Source: Spirochaetia bacterium (GTDB taxonomy: Bacteria; Spirochaetota; Leptospiria; Turneriellales; JAOUFE01). From it: a stretch of DNA of 36,604 nucleotides. The stretch covers positions 1 to 36,604 of the forward strand of contig JAOUFE010000009.1 of assembly GCA_029858425.1 (NCBI GenBank), read 5' to 3'. The notes below the pieces were generated by a model. That model ran no database searches, was not told the DNA's origin, and saw nothing but the letters and a program-made list of their open reading frames with translations. Positions 14,233-21,889 of the stretch are shown one piece after another (position 1 is the stretch's first letter; each line of letters begins with the position of its first letter). A program made the position numbers and the translations under genes.

Positions 14233-14850
14233 TTATGACGATAGATTTGTTTCTAATTTAATTGAATTGGCATAAGAATTCCAAATGAACTGGCTTTCCA
14301 TAATCGTTTTTTTTTGAAAGCCGCTGAGAGAATATCGAAATGCTGTAAATTGAATCATGGCTAAAAACCGCATCGATTCTGCGGTAGCGTTTATATCGGG
14401 TTGCAATTCATTGTTTTTAATGCCGGCCTCAATAATGAAACCGACTATTGCGAGGTATGTATCAATTATTTTATAAAGAGCTACTCTCAATTTTTCGTTA
14501 ACATGAACTTCGGAAGTGTAAATAATGCGCGGGATACCATGATTTTTTTGGATATGCTCGGTATGAATAAAAAAAATTTCTGAAAGTTTATCCAATGATT
14601 TCATCATCTTGTCTTTTACTGAATTCAACGTCGTCGTCAGGCGTATCCCAATAAATTCAACGACTTGTAATAGTATGTCCTCTTTATTCTTAAAATGACG
14701 ATACAAAGCGGCTTCGGTAATACCTGCGTTAGAAGCAATTTTTGAAACAGTTAATCCCTGCAGTCCAGATTCCCCGATTATTGCCAATGTCTCTTGAATG
14801 ATTTGTAATTTTCTCTCCTCAGACTTCATCTGAAACCCAAAAATTCTCAT
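14233..14850 (-). CDS. TetR/AcrR-family transcriptional regulator
   Basis: About 205 residues. The N-terminal HTH is LTVSKIASNAGITEAALYRH followed by FKNKEDIL, the typical TetR signature; the C-terminal ligand-binding half is helical and unassigned. The start is placed at ATG 14850; a TTG at 14853 and an internal ATG at 14829 (MKSEERK) are alternatives. It is divergent from the SCO1-like gene with only about 55 bases between, so it may control that unit as well as its own operon with the GGDEF gene, which begins 1 base after its stop. Confidence 0.88.
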   Translation of the reverse strand: MRIFGFQMKSEERKLQIIQETLAIIGESGLQGLTVSKIASNAGITEAALYRHFKNKEDILLQVVEFIGIRLTTTLNSVKDKMMKSLDKLSEIFFIHTEHIQKNHGIPRIIYTSEVHVNEKLRVALYKIIDTYLAIVGFIIEAGIKNNELQPDINATAESMRFLAMIQFTAFRYSLSGFQKKTIMESQFIWNSYANSIKLETNLSS

Positions 14851-14905
14851 CAAATCAAGCGGTAAAGCAATTCAAGAGGATTTTTTCCAAAACAACCGCT
14901 GGTAA

Positions 14906-15529
14906 ATGTGTCGTTTGCGAAATATTTCGATTTCTGTTTTTTTAGCTCTTTCCTGGTCCTCCGGAATATTCTGGTGGACCGGGGGGCTTCATTCTTTTAC
15001 TACTTATTCCTATGCTATTTCCAGGGCAGGCCCATTGCCCCGTCCGGTATTATCCATTCCCATGAAAGACATGAACGGGAAGCCCGTTACTTTCAAGCAG
15101 TGGGAGGGAAAATATCTTCTGGTAGATTTCATGTATTTACATTGCTCGTCTATTTGCGGAATTTTACGGTCACGGCTATACGATTATTATCCGCAATTAA
15201 ATGACCTGTTAAACAATAAACTCATGCTGGTAAGCATCAGTTTTGATCCGTTGCGCGACACTCCGGAGATTCTGGGAGAATCATGGCAGTCGCTTGGGTC
15301 AAGGCAGGCCTGGAAGTTTGCGCAATTTACAGGCAGGCGGGAAGATATTTTTGAAGAGCTATATAAATTTGGCGTTGTTGTGACCCCCAATCGTGACGGC
15401 GATTTTAACCATACGGCCATGCATTATCTTGTCAACCCGGAAGGGAAATTAATTCGAATTATTGATCCAAAGGCAGGCAAAGAAAAGGTTTTGGCGCAGA
15501 TCAGGGAGGCTATGGCAAGAAAAATATGA
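14906..15529 (+). CDS. SCO1/SenC/PrrC-type copper chaperone
   Basis: Membrane-anchored thioredoxin-fold protein that delivers copper to, or reduces cysteines of, cytochrome oxidase CuA. 207 residues. N-terminal anchor at about 7-27, then the domain from ILSIPMKDMNGKPV. Copper ligands are all present: Cys80 and Cys84 in HCSSICGIL and His169 in DFNHTAMHYLV. SISFDPLRDTPE is the conserved SCO stretch. The ATG at 14906 has no Shine-Dalgarno at proper distance. Its stop overlaps the next start (ATGA), so it is coupled with a membrane protein. No oxidase subunit genes are in the window. Confidence 0.92.
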   Translation: MCRLRNISISVFLALSWSSGIFWWTGGLHSFTTYSYAISRAGPLPRPVLSIPMKDMNGKPVTFKQWEGKYLLVDFMYLHCSSICGILRSRLYDYYPQLNDLLNNKLMLVSISFDPLRDTPEILGESWQSLGSRQAWKFAQFTGRREDIFEELYKFGVVVTPNRDGDFNHTAMHYLVNPEGKLIRIIDPKAGKEKVLAQIREAMARKI

Positions 15530-16065
15530 AATACATTTTGTTCCTGATAGTTTTATGTTTATTTGTTCCGTTTGTGGCAGAACGTATGAATGAGATAATG
15601 TACGTGAAGCTGATATTCCAGATTCTGGGGACTGCATTTTGCGGAGTTATTTCCGGATTGAAAACTGCGCGAGTTTCTGAGCGTTTCCATCTGCATTCTG
15701 GATCCATTGTTTTTTTTATCGGAACCATTGCTTTCTGGACAATTCCACGTTCGGTAGATCTTTCGGTATTGCATTATTATGCCCATATAATTATGCTTTG
15801 CAATTTATTTTTTGCCGGTTTTTTTCTCGGCACAAACCTGAAGCATATGTCCTTTGTATTAAAAATGGCGCTTGGAATTTACGGTTTGTCCATGTTTTTG
15901 ACAACGGGTTTGGTGTATTACAGTTATGAATCTTTATTGTGCGCCGTATATACAATAGAAATGCAAAATTTGACAGGAAAAATTATGCTACAGATATTTC
16001 CTTTTGCAGGTATTTTTTTTATTTATAGATTATTTGAAAATTTTAGAAAAATGTCCCGGCAATAA
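15526..16065 (+). CDS. DUF1404-like multi-TM protein, possibly oxidase-associated
   Basis: 179 residues with about five to six membrane helices covering most of the chain. The segment FWTIPRSVDLSVLHYYAH, followed by a helix ending FFAGFFLG, resembles the DUF1404/CtaG-like pattern (FWxxPxxxDxAVL...H). Proteins of this kind occur around copper and cytochrome-oxidase assembly genes, in line with the SCO1 partner it overlaps by 4 bases. The family match is from memory of the pattern and not certain. Histidines at about 58 and 80-84 could bind a metal. Confidence 0.6.
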   Translation: MKYILFLIVLCLFVPFVAERMNEIMYVKLIFQILGTAFCGVISGLKTARVSERFHLHSGSIVFFIGTIAFWTIPRSVDLSVLHYYAHIIMLCNLFFAGFFLGTNLKHMSFVLKMALGIYGLSMFLTTGLVYYSYESLLCAVYTIEMQNLTGKIMLQIFPFAGIFFIYRLFENFRKMSRQ

Positions 16066-16082
16066 ATTTACAGGATGGAAAA

Positions 16083-16802
16083 ATGAAACAAAAGAAGCAA
16101 ATAAAGGAATTTGATTTCAGCGAAAAGGAAATTGAAGACGCCATGAGCCAACTGGAAGGCTTTATTGACATAACGCCGGATGATTTTGCACAAATTTACC
16201 ACATCGCGTACAAAAATGCACAGACCAGAAAAGCGGAAATCAGGCTTCCGGAAGAAAAGGAAAAATCGCGCCTGTGGAAATGGCTCAGGCCAATCAGCGA
16301 GCCGGCGCCAAGGGTTCACTTGAAAGATATAGTCTGGTCGTGGCTGGGGGCTTTTTCCGGAATCGGCCTTGTGTCGTGGATCCATTATGGTTTGCTGAGT
16401 CCCATGGATATGATGTTTATAGTCGGTTCTTTCGGGGCTTCGGCGGTACTGATTTACGGAGCCATCAAAAGCCCGCTGGCGCAGCCAAGAAATTTTATAG
16501 GAGGACATTTTGTCTCGGCAATTGCGGGAGTGCTGTCCTGGCAGATGTTGTCGGGTTCCCCGTGGCTTGCAGCCGCAGTCGCGGTAGCCTCGGCCATAGC
16601 CTTGATGCACTTGACGCGAACGGTACATCCTCCCGGCGGAGCCACCGCGCTTATTGCCGTAATTGGCGGCCCGTCTATTCACAAGCTTGGATTTGGCTAT
16701 GTATTCTTGCCGGTTTTGAGCGGGGCGCTGGCCATGCTCATTGTCGCGTTAATATTTAATAATATTGTAAAGTGGAGAAAATATCCGGAATTCTGGATTT
16801 AA
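16083..16802 (+). CDS. HPP-family integral membrane protein
   Basis: 239 residues. A soluble N-terminal region of about 80 residues (FSEKEIEDAMSQLEGFIDIT) is followed by four membrane helices of an HPP domain. The family signature HPPGGATAL is at 182-190, and GSFGASAVLIYG at 115-126 is also typical. HPP proteins are linked to anion (nitrite) transport in plants and cyanobacteria; the role in this bacterium is unknown. AGGATGG lies ahead of the ATG. It is 17 bases after the DUF1404-like gene and probably in the SCO1 operon. It ends convergently with infA. Confidence 0.88.
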   Translation: MKQKKQIKEFDFSEKEIEDAMSQLEGFIDITPDDFAQIYHIAYKNAQTRKAEIRLPEEKEKSRLWKWLRPISEPAPRVHLKDIVWSWLGAFSGIGLVSWIHYGLLSPMDMMFIVGSFGASAVLIYGAIKSPLAQPRNFIGGHFVSAIAGVLSWQMLSGSPWLAAAVAVASAIALMHLTRTVHPPGGATALIAVIGGPSIHKLGFGYVFLPVLSGALAMLIVALIFNNIVKWRKYPEFWI

Positions 16803-16820
16803 AATTTTTTTGATGAGGAA

Positions 16821-16864
16821 GGGGAGAATGGCATGAAACTTCTGTTGTATAACCGTTTCTCCCC
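16821..16864. terminator. Inverted repeat between convergent HPP and infA genes
   Basis: GGGGAGAA (16821-16828) and TTCTCCCC (16857-16864) are perfect complements around a 28-base loop. Located 18 bases after the HPP stop in the convergent gap. No clean U-tract, so a factor-assisted or weak bidirectional terminator at most. Confidence 0.4.
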
Positions 16865-16871
16865 TGACTGC

Positions 16872-16890
16872 GGCCGGCTGTCGCCGGGCC
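16872..16890 (-). terminator. GC-rich hairpin downstream of infA
   Basis: GGCCGGC (16872-16878) pairs with GCCGGGCC (16883-16890) with one bulged G and a 4-base loop. It lies 13 bases past the infA stop in the infA direction. Strong stem, but no U-run follows, so termination is inferred only from position. Confidence 0.45.
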
Positions 16891-16902
16891 TTCGTCACCC
16901 CT

Positions 16903-17121
16903 CTATTTGGTGCGAAACGTAATTCTTCCGCGGGTTAGATCGTAGGGAGACAATTCGACAATTACCCGGTCTCCCGGATTTAAGCGAATATAATGCTTTC
17001 TCATTTTACCGGAAATATGGGCGAGAATTTCGTGTTTGTTATCCAGCTCAACAGTAAACATGGCGTTGGGCAAAGCTTTCTTGATGACCCCTTCAATTTT
17101 TATGGCATCTTCTTTTGACAT
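16903..17121 (-). CDS. infA: Translation initiation factor IF-1
   Basis: Binds the ribosomal A site during initiation. 72 residues, exact family size: [20 protein letters not shown] at the start, [20 protein letters not shown] in the middle (OB fold), and [20 protein letters not shown] at the end. It ends with TAG, showing that TAG is an ordinary stop in this genome. Its leader contains a hairpin ending 5 bases before the ATG, and no Shine-Dalgarno is apparent. The upstream gene in the same direction is murJ, 180 bases away, with a rearranged repeat between. Confidence 0.97.
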   Translation of the reverse strand: MSKEDAIKIEGVIKKALPNAMFTVELDNKHEILAHISGKMRKHYIRLNPGDRVIVELSPYDLTRGRITFRTK

Positions 17122-17126
17122 TGTAC

Positions 17127-17156
17127 CAGCCCAGCTTATTTAATGGAGGTGGGCTG
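17127..17156 (-). promoter_or_regulatory. Stem-loop in the infA leader
   Basis: CAGCCCA and TGGGCTG (17127-17133 and 17150-17156) are perfect 7-base complements with a 16-base loop, ending 5 bases before the infA start codon. The 30S footprint would overlap the stem, so it could influence initiation of this initiation factor's own message. Confidence 0.45.
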
Positions 17157-17163
17157 AACAGTA

Positions 17164-17263
17164 CTAATTTAATTCATTGCGACTGAATCCGGATTTGCCC
17201 CGGATCCTGGGCGGGAACTCAAAAATTTTCATCTCGAACGGAGTGAATTTTGAGTTCATGCCC
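17164..17263 (-). repeat. 41-bp dispersed repeat, rearranged copy
   Basis: The tail half (repeat positions 16-40) lies at 17164-17188 and the head half (positions 1-20) at 17244-17263, both on the minus strand. They are separated by 55 bases and share a duplicated TGAAT (17184-17188 and 17244-17248). The 55 bases contain a second, oppositely oriented head-like stretch GGGCGGGAACTC (17209-17220), which lets AACTCAAAAATT fold back on AATTTTGAGTT (17246-17256). Confidence 0.65.
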
Positions 17264-17301
17264 ATTTCGGGGACATTTGTCTAAAGACGGAAGGGTCAGG
17301 T

Positions 17302-18900
17302 TTAAGAGCGCTTGTTCATTATTTTGCGTTGAAACAAATTTAAGAAAAGTTCCCACTCGGATATTTTAAACAAATGTGATAATAACAGGTACAAACAAAA
17401 CCCGGCGGGAATTGCAATGGCAACCTGTTGTCCGTACGAAAAATTGCCTAAAAGATATCGCAAGGACAACATAACAAGCATGAAAATAATATTTACAAAA
17501 ACAATTTTGCCTGTATCCAGTAGATTTTTTCGGGCAAAAGTAAAATAGCCTGTTTTTACGAGACGGTGCAAATATAACCAGGATCCAATAAAACCGGCGA
17601 TACTCGAAGCCAGAGCCAGACCGGCATGATAAAGATATTTCATTAAAATGAGACACAGGACTACATTGATTACAAGAACAATAATTGTAATAATTGCCGG
17701 CTCCTTTGAATTCTTTCGGGCGTACATGGAAGACATAAAGAGCTTTTGAAGACTAAAGGCAAGAATTCCAGGAGCATAATATACAAGCGCAATGGCGGTA
17801 ATCTGGGTGGAGCGCTTGTCAAACTCTCCATGTTCAAACAGCAGACCAATAATTGGGGTGGCAAAAATTATCATGCCAATGGTTGCCGGTAAAATTAGAA
17901 AAAAATTCAACCCAATGGCTGTCCAGATGCTCTCCCTGAATTCGGAGATTTTTTTTTCGACGAAAAGACGGGAAAACTGCGGGAGGCTGGCTGTTGAAAT
18001 GGCAATGCCGAAAATACCCATGGGCAGGTGAATCAATCTATGCGAATAGGTTAATGCGGCCACCGCTCCGGGTACAATGTTGCTAACTGATGTTGCCAAA
18101 AAAATATCAATGAGCTGGGCTAATTCCTGAACCGAGGCTCCAAGCGAAGCCGGAAGCATCATATGAAAAAGATTTTTTACCACCGGATGCCGAAACTTCA
18201 GGGAAAAACGGGGAGAAATATTATTGCGTTTTGTAATCCATATCTGAAAGGCAAGTTGAACTATGGCGGCCAGGATGGTCGTGTACGAAAAAAGATAAAT
18301 TAGTTTTTCGGGCTCCATCGGGGGCAGATGAAAAAATTTTAAATACCACAGGTAGCCTCCGAACAGTAAAATAACAACTCCGTTTAACAGGGCGGGGCCA
18401 AAAGACCCGGACCAAAAAAGCCCGTGGGAGTACTGTATTGCCATATAAATAGAAATCAGGCACATAAGTAAAATGTAGGGAAACAAAATGCGCGTGAGAT
18501 CAATGGTAAGCTGCGTTAGCCGGGCGTCATTTTTTAATTCACTAATCAGGAAGGGTAAAAAAACCGGGGTCAGGAGCCAGACTACGAGCGAAAGCAAAGT
18601 CAGAGTAATGGCAAAAAGATTGAGTACAATTCCCGAGGCAAGATGAGCCTCCTGGATGTCTTTGTGCCTGTACTGGTCATAGATGGGAAGAAAAGATTGC
18701 GATAGTGCCCCGTCGGCAACAAGGTTTCGAAGCATATTGGGGAATCGAAAGGCAATGTCAAAGGCAACAGCAAACCAGCTGGTACCAAATGCGTAGGCTT
18801 TGAGAGAATCCCGGATGAGACCAAGCATCCGTGAGAGCATGGTAAAGAGCGAAAAAACAGAGGTATTGGCGATGGTTTCTTTTTTGTTTTGGTTAGTCAT
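17302..18900 (-). CDS. murJ: Lipid II flippase MurJ (MviN)
   Basis: Flips lipid II across the inner membrane for peptidoglycan synthesis. 532 residues and about 14 membrane helices, the size and topology of MurJ. Family landmarks: SRMLGLIRDSLKAYAFG near the N-terminus, AFRFPNMLRNLVADGALSQS, FLPIYDQYR, and GAVAALTYSHRLIHLPMGIF in mid-protein. Its start overlaps the end of lptC by 8 bases, so the two envelope genes are translationally coupled. Confidence 0.95.
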   Translation of the reverse strand: MTNQNKKETIANTSVFSLFTMLSRMLGLIRDSLKAYAFGTSWFAVAFDIAFRFPNMLRNLVADGALSQSFLPIYDQYRHKDIQEAHLASGIVLNLFAITLTLLSLVVWLLTPVFLPFLISELKNDARLTQLTIDLTRILFPYILLMCLISIYMAIQYSHGLFWSGSFGPALLNGVVILLFGGYLWYLKFFHLPPMEPEKLIYLFSYTTILAAIVQLAFQIWITKRNNISPRFSLKFRHPVVKNLFHMMLPASLGASVQELAQLIDIFLATSVSNIVPGAVAALTYSHRLIHLPMGIFGIAISTASLPQFSRLFVEKKISEFRESIWTAIGLNFFLILPATIGMIIFATPIIGLLFEHGEFDKRSTQITAIALVYYAPGILAFSLQKLFMSSMYARKNSKEPAIITIIVLVINVVLCLILMKYLYHAGLALASSIAGFIGSWLYLHRLVKTGYFTFARKNLLDTGKIVFVNIIFMLVMLSLRYLLGNFSYGQQVAIAIPAGFCLYLLLSHLFKISEWELFLNLFQRKIMNKRS

Positions 18901-19447
18901 TGTTGGATGTGTGAACGCCGACGGGTTGGTAAATAATCAGCTTATCCAGACCGCCGTTTGATTTCATTCCCATGCCGTGGATAATTTCTCCATCAGGATA
19001 TATTATTTTGACAGGAGCATCCGTAAATAACTCCTTTTTTGCATTATCCCAGTTTAGAAGATTGGTATAAAGCTGCCTGCCATTGGATGATTTTACTTCT
19101 ACATTATCCCGGATAATCATGTCGCTGGTATCCCTGTTCATGGTAGCGGCATCGCTTGTTATTTGGGTTGTTTCCGGCGGACTACCATAACTTAGCAGAT
19201 GTAAATTTTTCATTTCAATTTTTGAGGTGGCATAGGAAACATACGATACATCGGCTTGTACGTCCCATTCCAGGGATTGCTTCTTATAACCCTGACCGGT
19301 AAAACCATGTATGACGATATCTATATTTGCAGGTTCATTGGAGTCAGGAACGCTTGTATAATAATTTTCTTTTTTGCAGTTTGAGAATAAACAAAGCAAA
19401 ACTAAAAAAAAACACTTCCCGATAAATTGAAACACCGGATATTTCAA
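18893..19447 (-). CDS. lptC: LptC-like LPS export protein, possibly a lipoprotein
   Basis: Periplasmic component that passes LPS from LptBFG to LptA. 184 residues, close to E. coli LptC (191). The body shows the LptC beta pattern: YVSYATSKIEMKNLHLLSYG, DAATMNRDTSDMIIRDNVEV, and LLNWDNAKKELFTDAPVKII. Unlike the usual N-terminal membrane anchor, the N-terminus LVLLCLFSNCKK looks like a relaxed spirochaete lipobox, with Cys24 as the lipidation site. It is coupled to murJ downstream. No lptA or lptB is in the window. Confidence 0.85.
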   Translation of the reverse strand: MKYPVFQFIGKCFFLVLLCLFSNCKKENYYTSVPDSNEPANIDIVIHGFTGQGYKKQSLEWDVQADVSYVSYATSKIEMKNLHLLSYGSPPETTQITSDAATMNRDTSDMIIRDNVEVKSSNGRQLYTNLLNWDNAKKELFTDAPVKIIYPDGEIIHGMGMKSNGGLDKLIIYQPVGVHTSNND

Positions 19448-19510
19448 AATCGGGAAGACATGCAGTCAATTTAATAAATTGAGCAACCAATAATATCTTC
19501 GTGAGTGTTT

Positions 19511-19551
19511 GGGTCAAAATTCGAAATTCAGTCAGAATAAATTAAATTAGC
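19511..19551 (+). repeat. 41-bp dispersed intergenic repeat, copy 2
   Basis: Starts GGGTCAAAATTCGAAATTCA and ends AATAAATTAAATTAGC; ungapped match to the copies at 500-540 and 21744-21784. It sits 64 bases upstream of lptC in the roughly 300-base gap before the gene at 19747. The rest of that gap (19552-19746) has a short minus-strand open frame that resembles nothing I know. Confidence 0.75.
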
Positions 19552-19746
19552 GTGATTTGAAGGTGCTGCGACCCAAAACCACGCATTTTAATAAATTTTG
19601 ATGTGAGTATTGAGGTTCATGCACAGGCCCGGAGTTGACACTCATGAATATCCTGTTCGGCCAACGAATAAATATAAAAAGTGGGTAAAAAATTTGTTTT
19701 TTCTTAAGTAAGTGAAAATATTCTGACATTTTCGGGATATACTGTT

Positions 19747-20346
19747 ATGAAATGCAATAAACAATTGAGATTTTATCGAATTCCCATTGCCTGTCTTTGG
19801 GAAGTTCACCTGGAGACGGAACTTTGGAACAGAGTGCGAAGGGCTGCCGAGGATCGGGGTTGTAGTTATTCGTGGATTACGCGGTACTGTGTGTTCCGCT
19901 TGGCTCGAAAAAAAAACCTTAGAATGCTTAAGGCTATGAAAATCCATAGCTATATGGTCAAAGCACAGCAAAAATCCATCCAGAAATACCACCGCCATAT
20001 AATGTGCCTCTACGGCGATGATGAGAAACTCATCCGCATGGCCGCCATGCAGTTGGGTGTCACCGTTTCCCATCTGATTCGCATGGCACTTTACTGGTTT
20101 TTACCCAAACTGGAAAGTTTTTTTGTAAAATGGCACGAAATATACTACCACGGAACCAAAATATGCCGTTATCTTTCGCCAACTCGAAGGAGCATGCTCA
20201 AGATGCCGTTTTACGATAAGCTGTTTTACGAAAAATGGTCTCCGGAGCAATGGTGGAAAAGACCACGGGTATCCATCCCCATACCGTATTCACCAATAAT
20301 CAAGCAGACCCTGGAAGATATTCTGAAAATGAATGCGATCTTATAA
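19747..20346 (+). CDS. Unknown protein with two ribbon-helix-helix-like segments
   Basis: 199 residues, basic, rich in Trp, Tyr and Arg, not recognised as a named family. Two segments resemble the helical part of RHH DNA-binding domains: LWNRVRRAAEDRGCSYSWIT (about 26-45) and LIRMAAMQLGVTVSHLIRMA (about 95-114), the pattern LxxxAxxxGxSxSxLxRxAL. The C-terminal part holds YHGTKICRYLS and YEKWSPEQWWKRPR. It stands alone between lptC and the OmpL47-repeat gene and next to a dispersed repeat. It may be one of the lineage-specific families of leptospires. A DNA-binding role is inference only. Confidence 0.65.
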   Translation: MKCNKQLRFYRIPIACLWEVHLETELWNRVRRAAEDRGCSYSWITRYCVFRLARKKNLRMLKAMKIHSYMVKAQQKSIQKYHRHIMCLYGDDEKLIRMAAMQLGVTVSHLIRMALYWFLPKLESFFVKWHEIYYHGTKICRYLSPTRRSMLKMPFYDKLFYEKWSPEQWWKRPRVSIPIPYSPIIKQTLEDILKMNAIL

Positions 20347-20411
20347 TACATGGGAGTTTCACTATTGAGTAGTTTCACCCAAAAATAGAAATAAATACCT
20401 AAAATATAATT

Positions 20412-20426
20412 CGCCTCAAAAAGGCG
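20412..20426 (+). terminator. Small hairpin downstream of the RHH-like gene
   Basis: CGCCT (20412-20416) and AGGCG (20422-20426) with a CAAAA loop, 66 bases past the stop. Only 5 pairs and no U-run; a weak terminator candidate. Confidence 0.25.
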
Positions 20427-20528
20427 TTATGTCCCATAGCTGTTTTTCCTGAAATGCATAATAATTAGTAGCCGTCCTAAATGAGAATGAATATAATAAT
20501 AGAATGTATTTTACTTATGGAGGGATTT

Positions 20529-21680
20529 ATGTCAAAGACATTTAAGTTGATTGTATGGCGCGTTTTCTTGACTTCCACGTTTGCGTACAATTTTGGATTG
20601 CTTGCCCAGGAGCGGCAAAATGAACGGAGTACGGCAAATGTAAATGAGGATACCACAAATACCAGGGTTGTCAAGAAAACTCTGGATCCTTTTTACAAAA
20701 GGAAAGCGGAGAATTACTTTAATGGAACAATTCGTTATGTTAGCAGCGACAGTTTTTTCAAGTTAAACTCAAAGGACAACGGAACCGGAGTTGGAAAAAT
20801 TGAGTATGCTCTTGATGAATCGCCCTTTCAGGAATATCTGAACCCCTTTAATATACTACTTGAGGGAAATCATATTGTGCATTATCGAGCCATTGATAAT
20901 GGTGGGAACATTGAAAAAGCCAATCTTTTTCAGGTTTTTGTCGATAATACAGCCCCGGCAACCAGCATTGGAACTGATCGCGAATTATATAGCGATGGAA
21001 TTCGCGTGTTTTGTTCCAACCGAACCAAATTCTTTGTGGCAGCCGAGGACAATCCTTCAGGCGCCGGAGTTCGAATGACTTATGGAGGGTTTTCTCCGGA
21101 AGAATTGCTTGAAAGAGGTTCAGGAATCAGTTCAAATCAGAACTTTTTTAACATCACCAAAGAAGGAGATGTCGAGTTTTATTATACAGCAATGGACAAT
21201 GTGGGCAATATGTCCAAAGTCAAAAAGTTTCTGGTTACGGTTGACAGCAAAGCCCCGACTGTGCGCATTAAGAAAAGCGATAATCTTAAAGAAAGGAATG
21301 GCAAACTTGTCACTATACCCAGTTCCGATGTAAAAAATACGGCCGGCGAATATATTGTGTCACCAAGTACCGAAGTGGCTTTTGAGGGCGTTGATGAGGG
21401 ATCCGGGGTGGCAGCTCTCTACATTAAGGTTAATGACGAAGAATATGTCAAATATGAGAAACCCATCCGGCTAAAAAACGCGGACAGGTATGTTATCCTT
21501 GTTAAATCCGAAGACAAGGTGGGAAATATTTCCATTCCGGTGCAATTTAACTTTTCTCTGGATTTTGAAAATCCGGAATCCAAACTTGAGGTTATTGACA
21601 ATTCTGGAAAATATGTACCGATAATGAATCTAAAAACCGGCACTACACCTTCCAGTTCCAAAGAAAACAATTCAAATTAA
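20529..21680 (+). CDS. Secreted protein with three OmpL47-type repeats
   Basis: 383 residues from the ATG preceded by GGAGGG; an upstream in-frame ATG at 20481 lacks a ribosome site. Signal peptide with cleavage likely after GLLA (residue 26). Three beta-sandwich repeats of about 90-100 residues follow, each with GxGVxxIxYxxD-like strands and a closing AxDNxGN(I/M) motif: RAIDNGGNIEKANLF, TAMDNVGNMSKVKKF and KSEDKVGNISIPVQF. This is the OmpL47 repeat first named in Leptospira surface proteins. Probably outer-surface or periplasmic, perhaps adhesive; no transmembrane barrel is evident in this short form. Confidence 0.85.
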   Translation: MSKTFKLIVWRVFLTSTFAYNFGLLAQERQNERSTANVNEDTTNTRVVKKTLDPFYKRKAENYFNGTIRYVSSDSFFKLNSKDNGTGVGKIEYALDESPFQEYLNPFNILLEGNHIVHYRAIDNGGNIEKANLFQVFVDNTAPATSIGTDRELYSDGIRVFCSNRTKFFVAAEDNPSGAGVRMTYGGFSPEELLERGSGISSNQNFFNITKEGDVEFYYTAMDNVGNMSKVKKFLVTVDSKAPTVRIKKSDNLKERNGKLVTIPSSDVKNTAGEYIVSPSTEVAFEGVDEGSGVAALYIKVNDEEYVKYEKPIRLKNADRYVILVKSEDKVGNISIPVQFNFSLDFENPESKLEVIDNSGKYVPIMNLKTGTTPSSSKENNSN

Positions 21681-21706
21681 AATACTTGCCAAAAGTAATG
21701 GCGTAC

Positions 21707-21729
21707 CCTCACAAATTTTTTTGTGGGGG
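21707..21729 (+). terminator. Hairpin after the OmpL47-repeat gene
   Basis: CCCTCACAAA (21707-21716) pairs with TTTGTGGGGG (21720-21729) with one G-U pair and a three-T loop, 27 bases after the stop. A reasonable terminator stem though no U-run follows. Confidence 0.5.
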
Positions 21730-21743
21730 TCTCCCAAAAACCC

Positions 21744-21784
21744 GCTAATTTAGATCATTCTGACTGAATAACGAGTTCATGCCC
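21744..21784 (-). repeat. 41-bp dispersed intergenic repeat, copy 3
   Basis: On the minus strand it starts GGGCATGAACTCGTTATTCA and ends GAATGATCTAAATTAGC. 34 of 41 positions match copy 1 without gaps. It lies between the OmpL47-repeat gene and clpP. Confidence 0.8.
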
Positions 21785-21793
21785 AAACTTAAA

Positions 21794-21820
21794 GATCATT
21801 GAGTCCGCTCCGCAATGATC
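21794..21820. promoter_or_regulatory. Inverted repeat upstream of clpP
   Basis: GATCATTG (21794-21801) and CAATGATC (21813-21820) are perfect complements around AGTCCGCTCCG. It is about 70 bases before the clpP start, where a heat-shock or stress operator could lie. It does not match the CIRCE or HrcA consensus I know. Confidence 0.4.
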
Positions 21821-21889
21821 AGATACTTGGTTGACTGCCTGAATTAAATTTGATGATCTACCTTTTTATTGATAAATTAAGGATTCAAT

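Noticed and set aside
19547-19729. Minus-strand 60-aa open frame upstream of the RHH-like gene
   Set aside because: No ribosome site and no recognisable family, and its stop falls in the dispersed repeat; treated as chance.
20481-20528. Upstream in-frame start for the OmpL47-repeat protein
   Set aside because: The ATG at 20529 has GGAGGG at the right distance and begins a proper signal peptide; the upstream start has neither.
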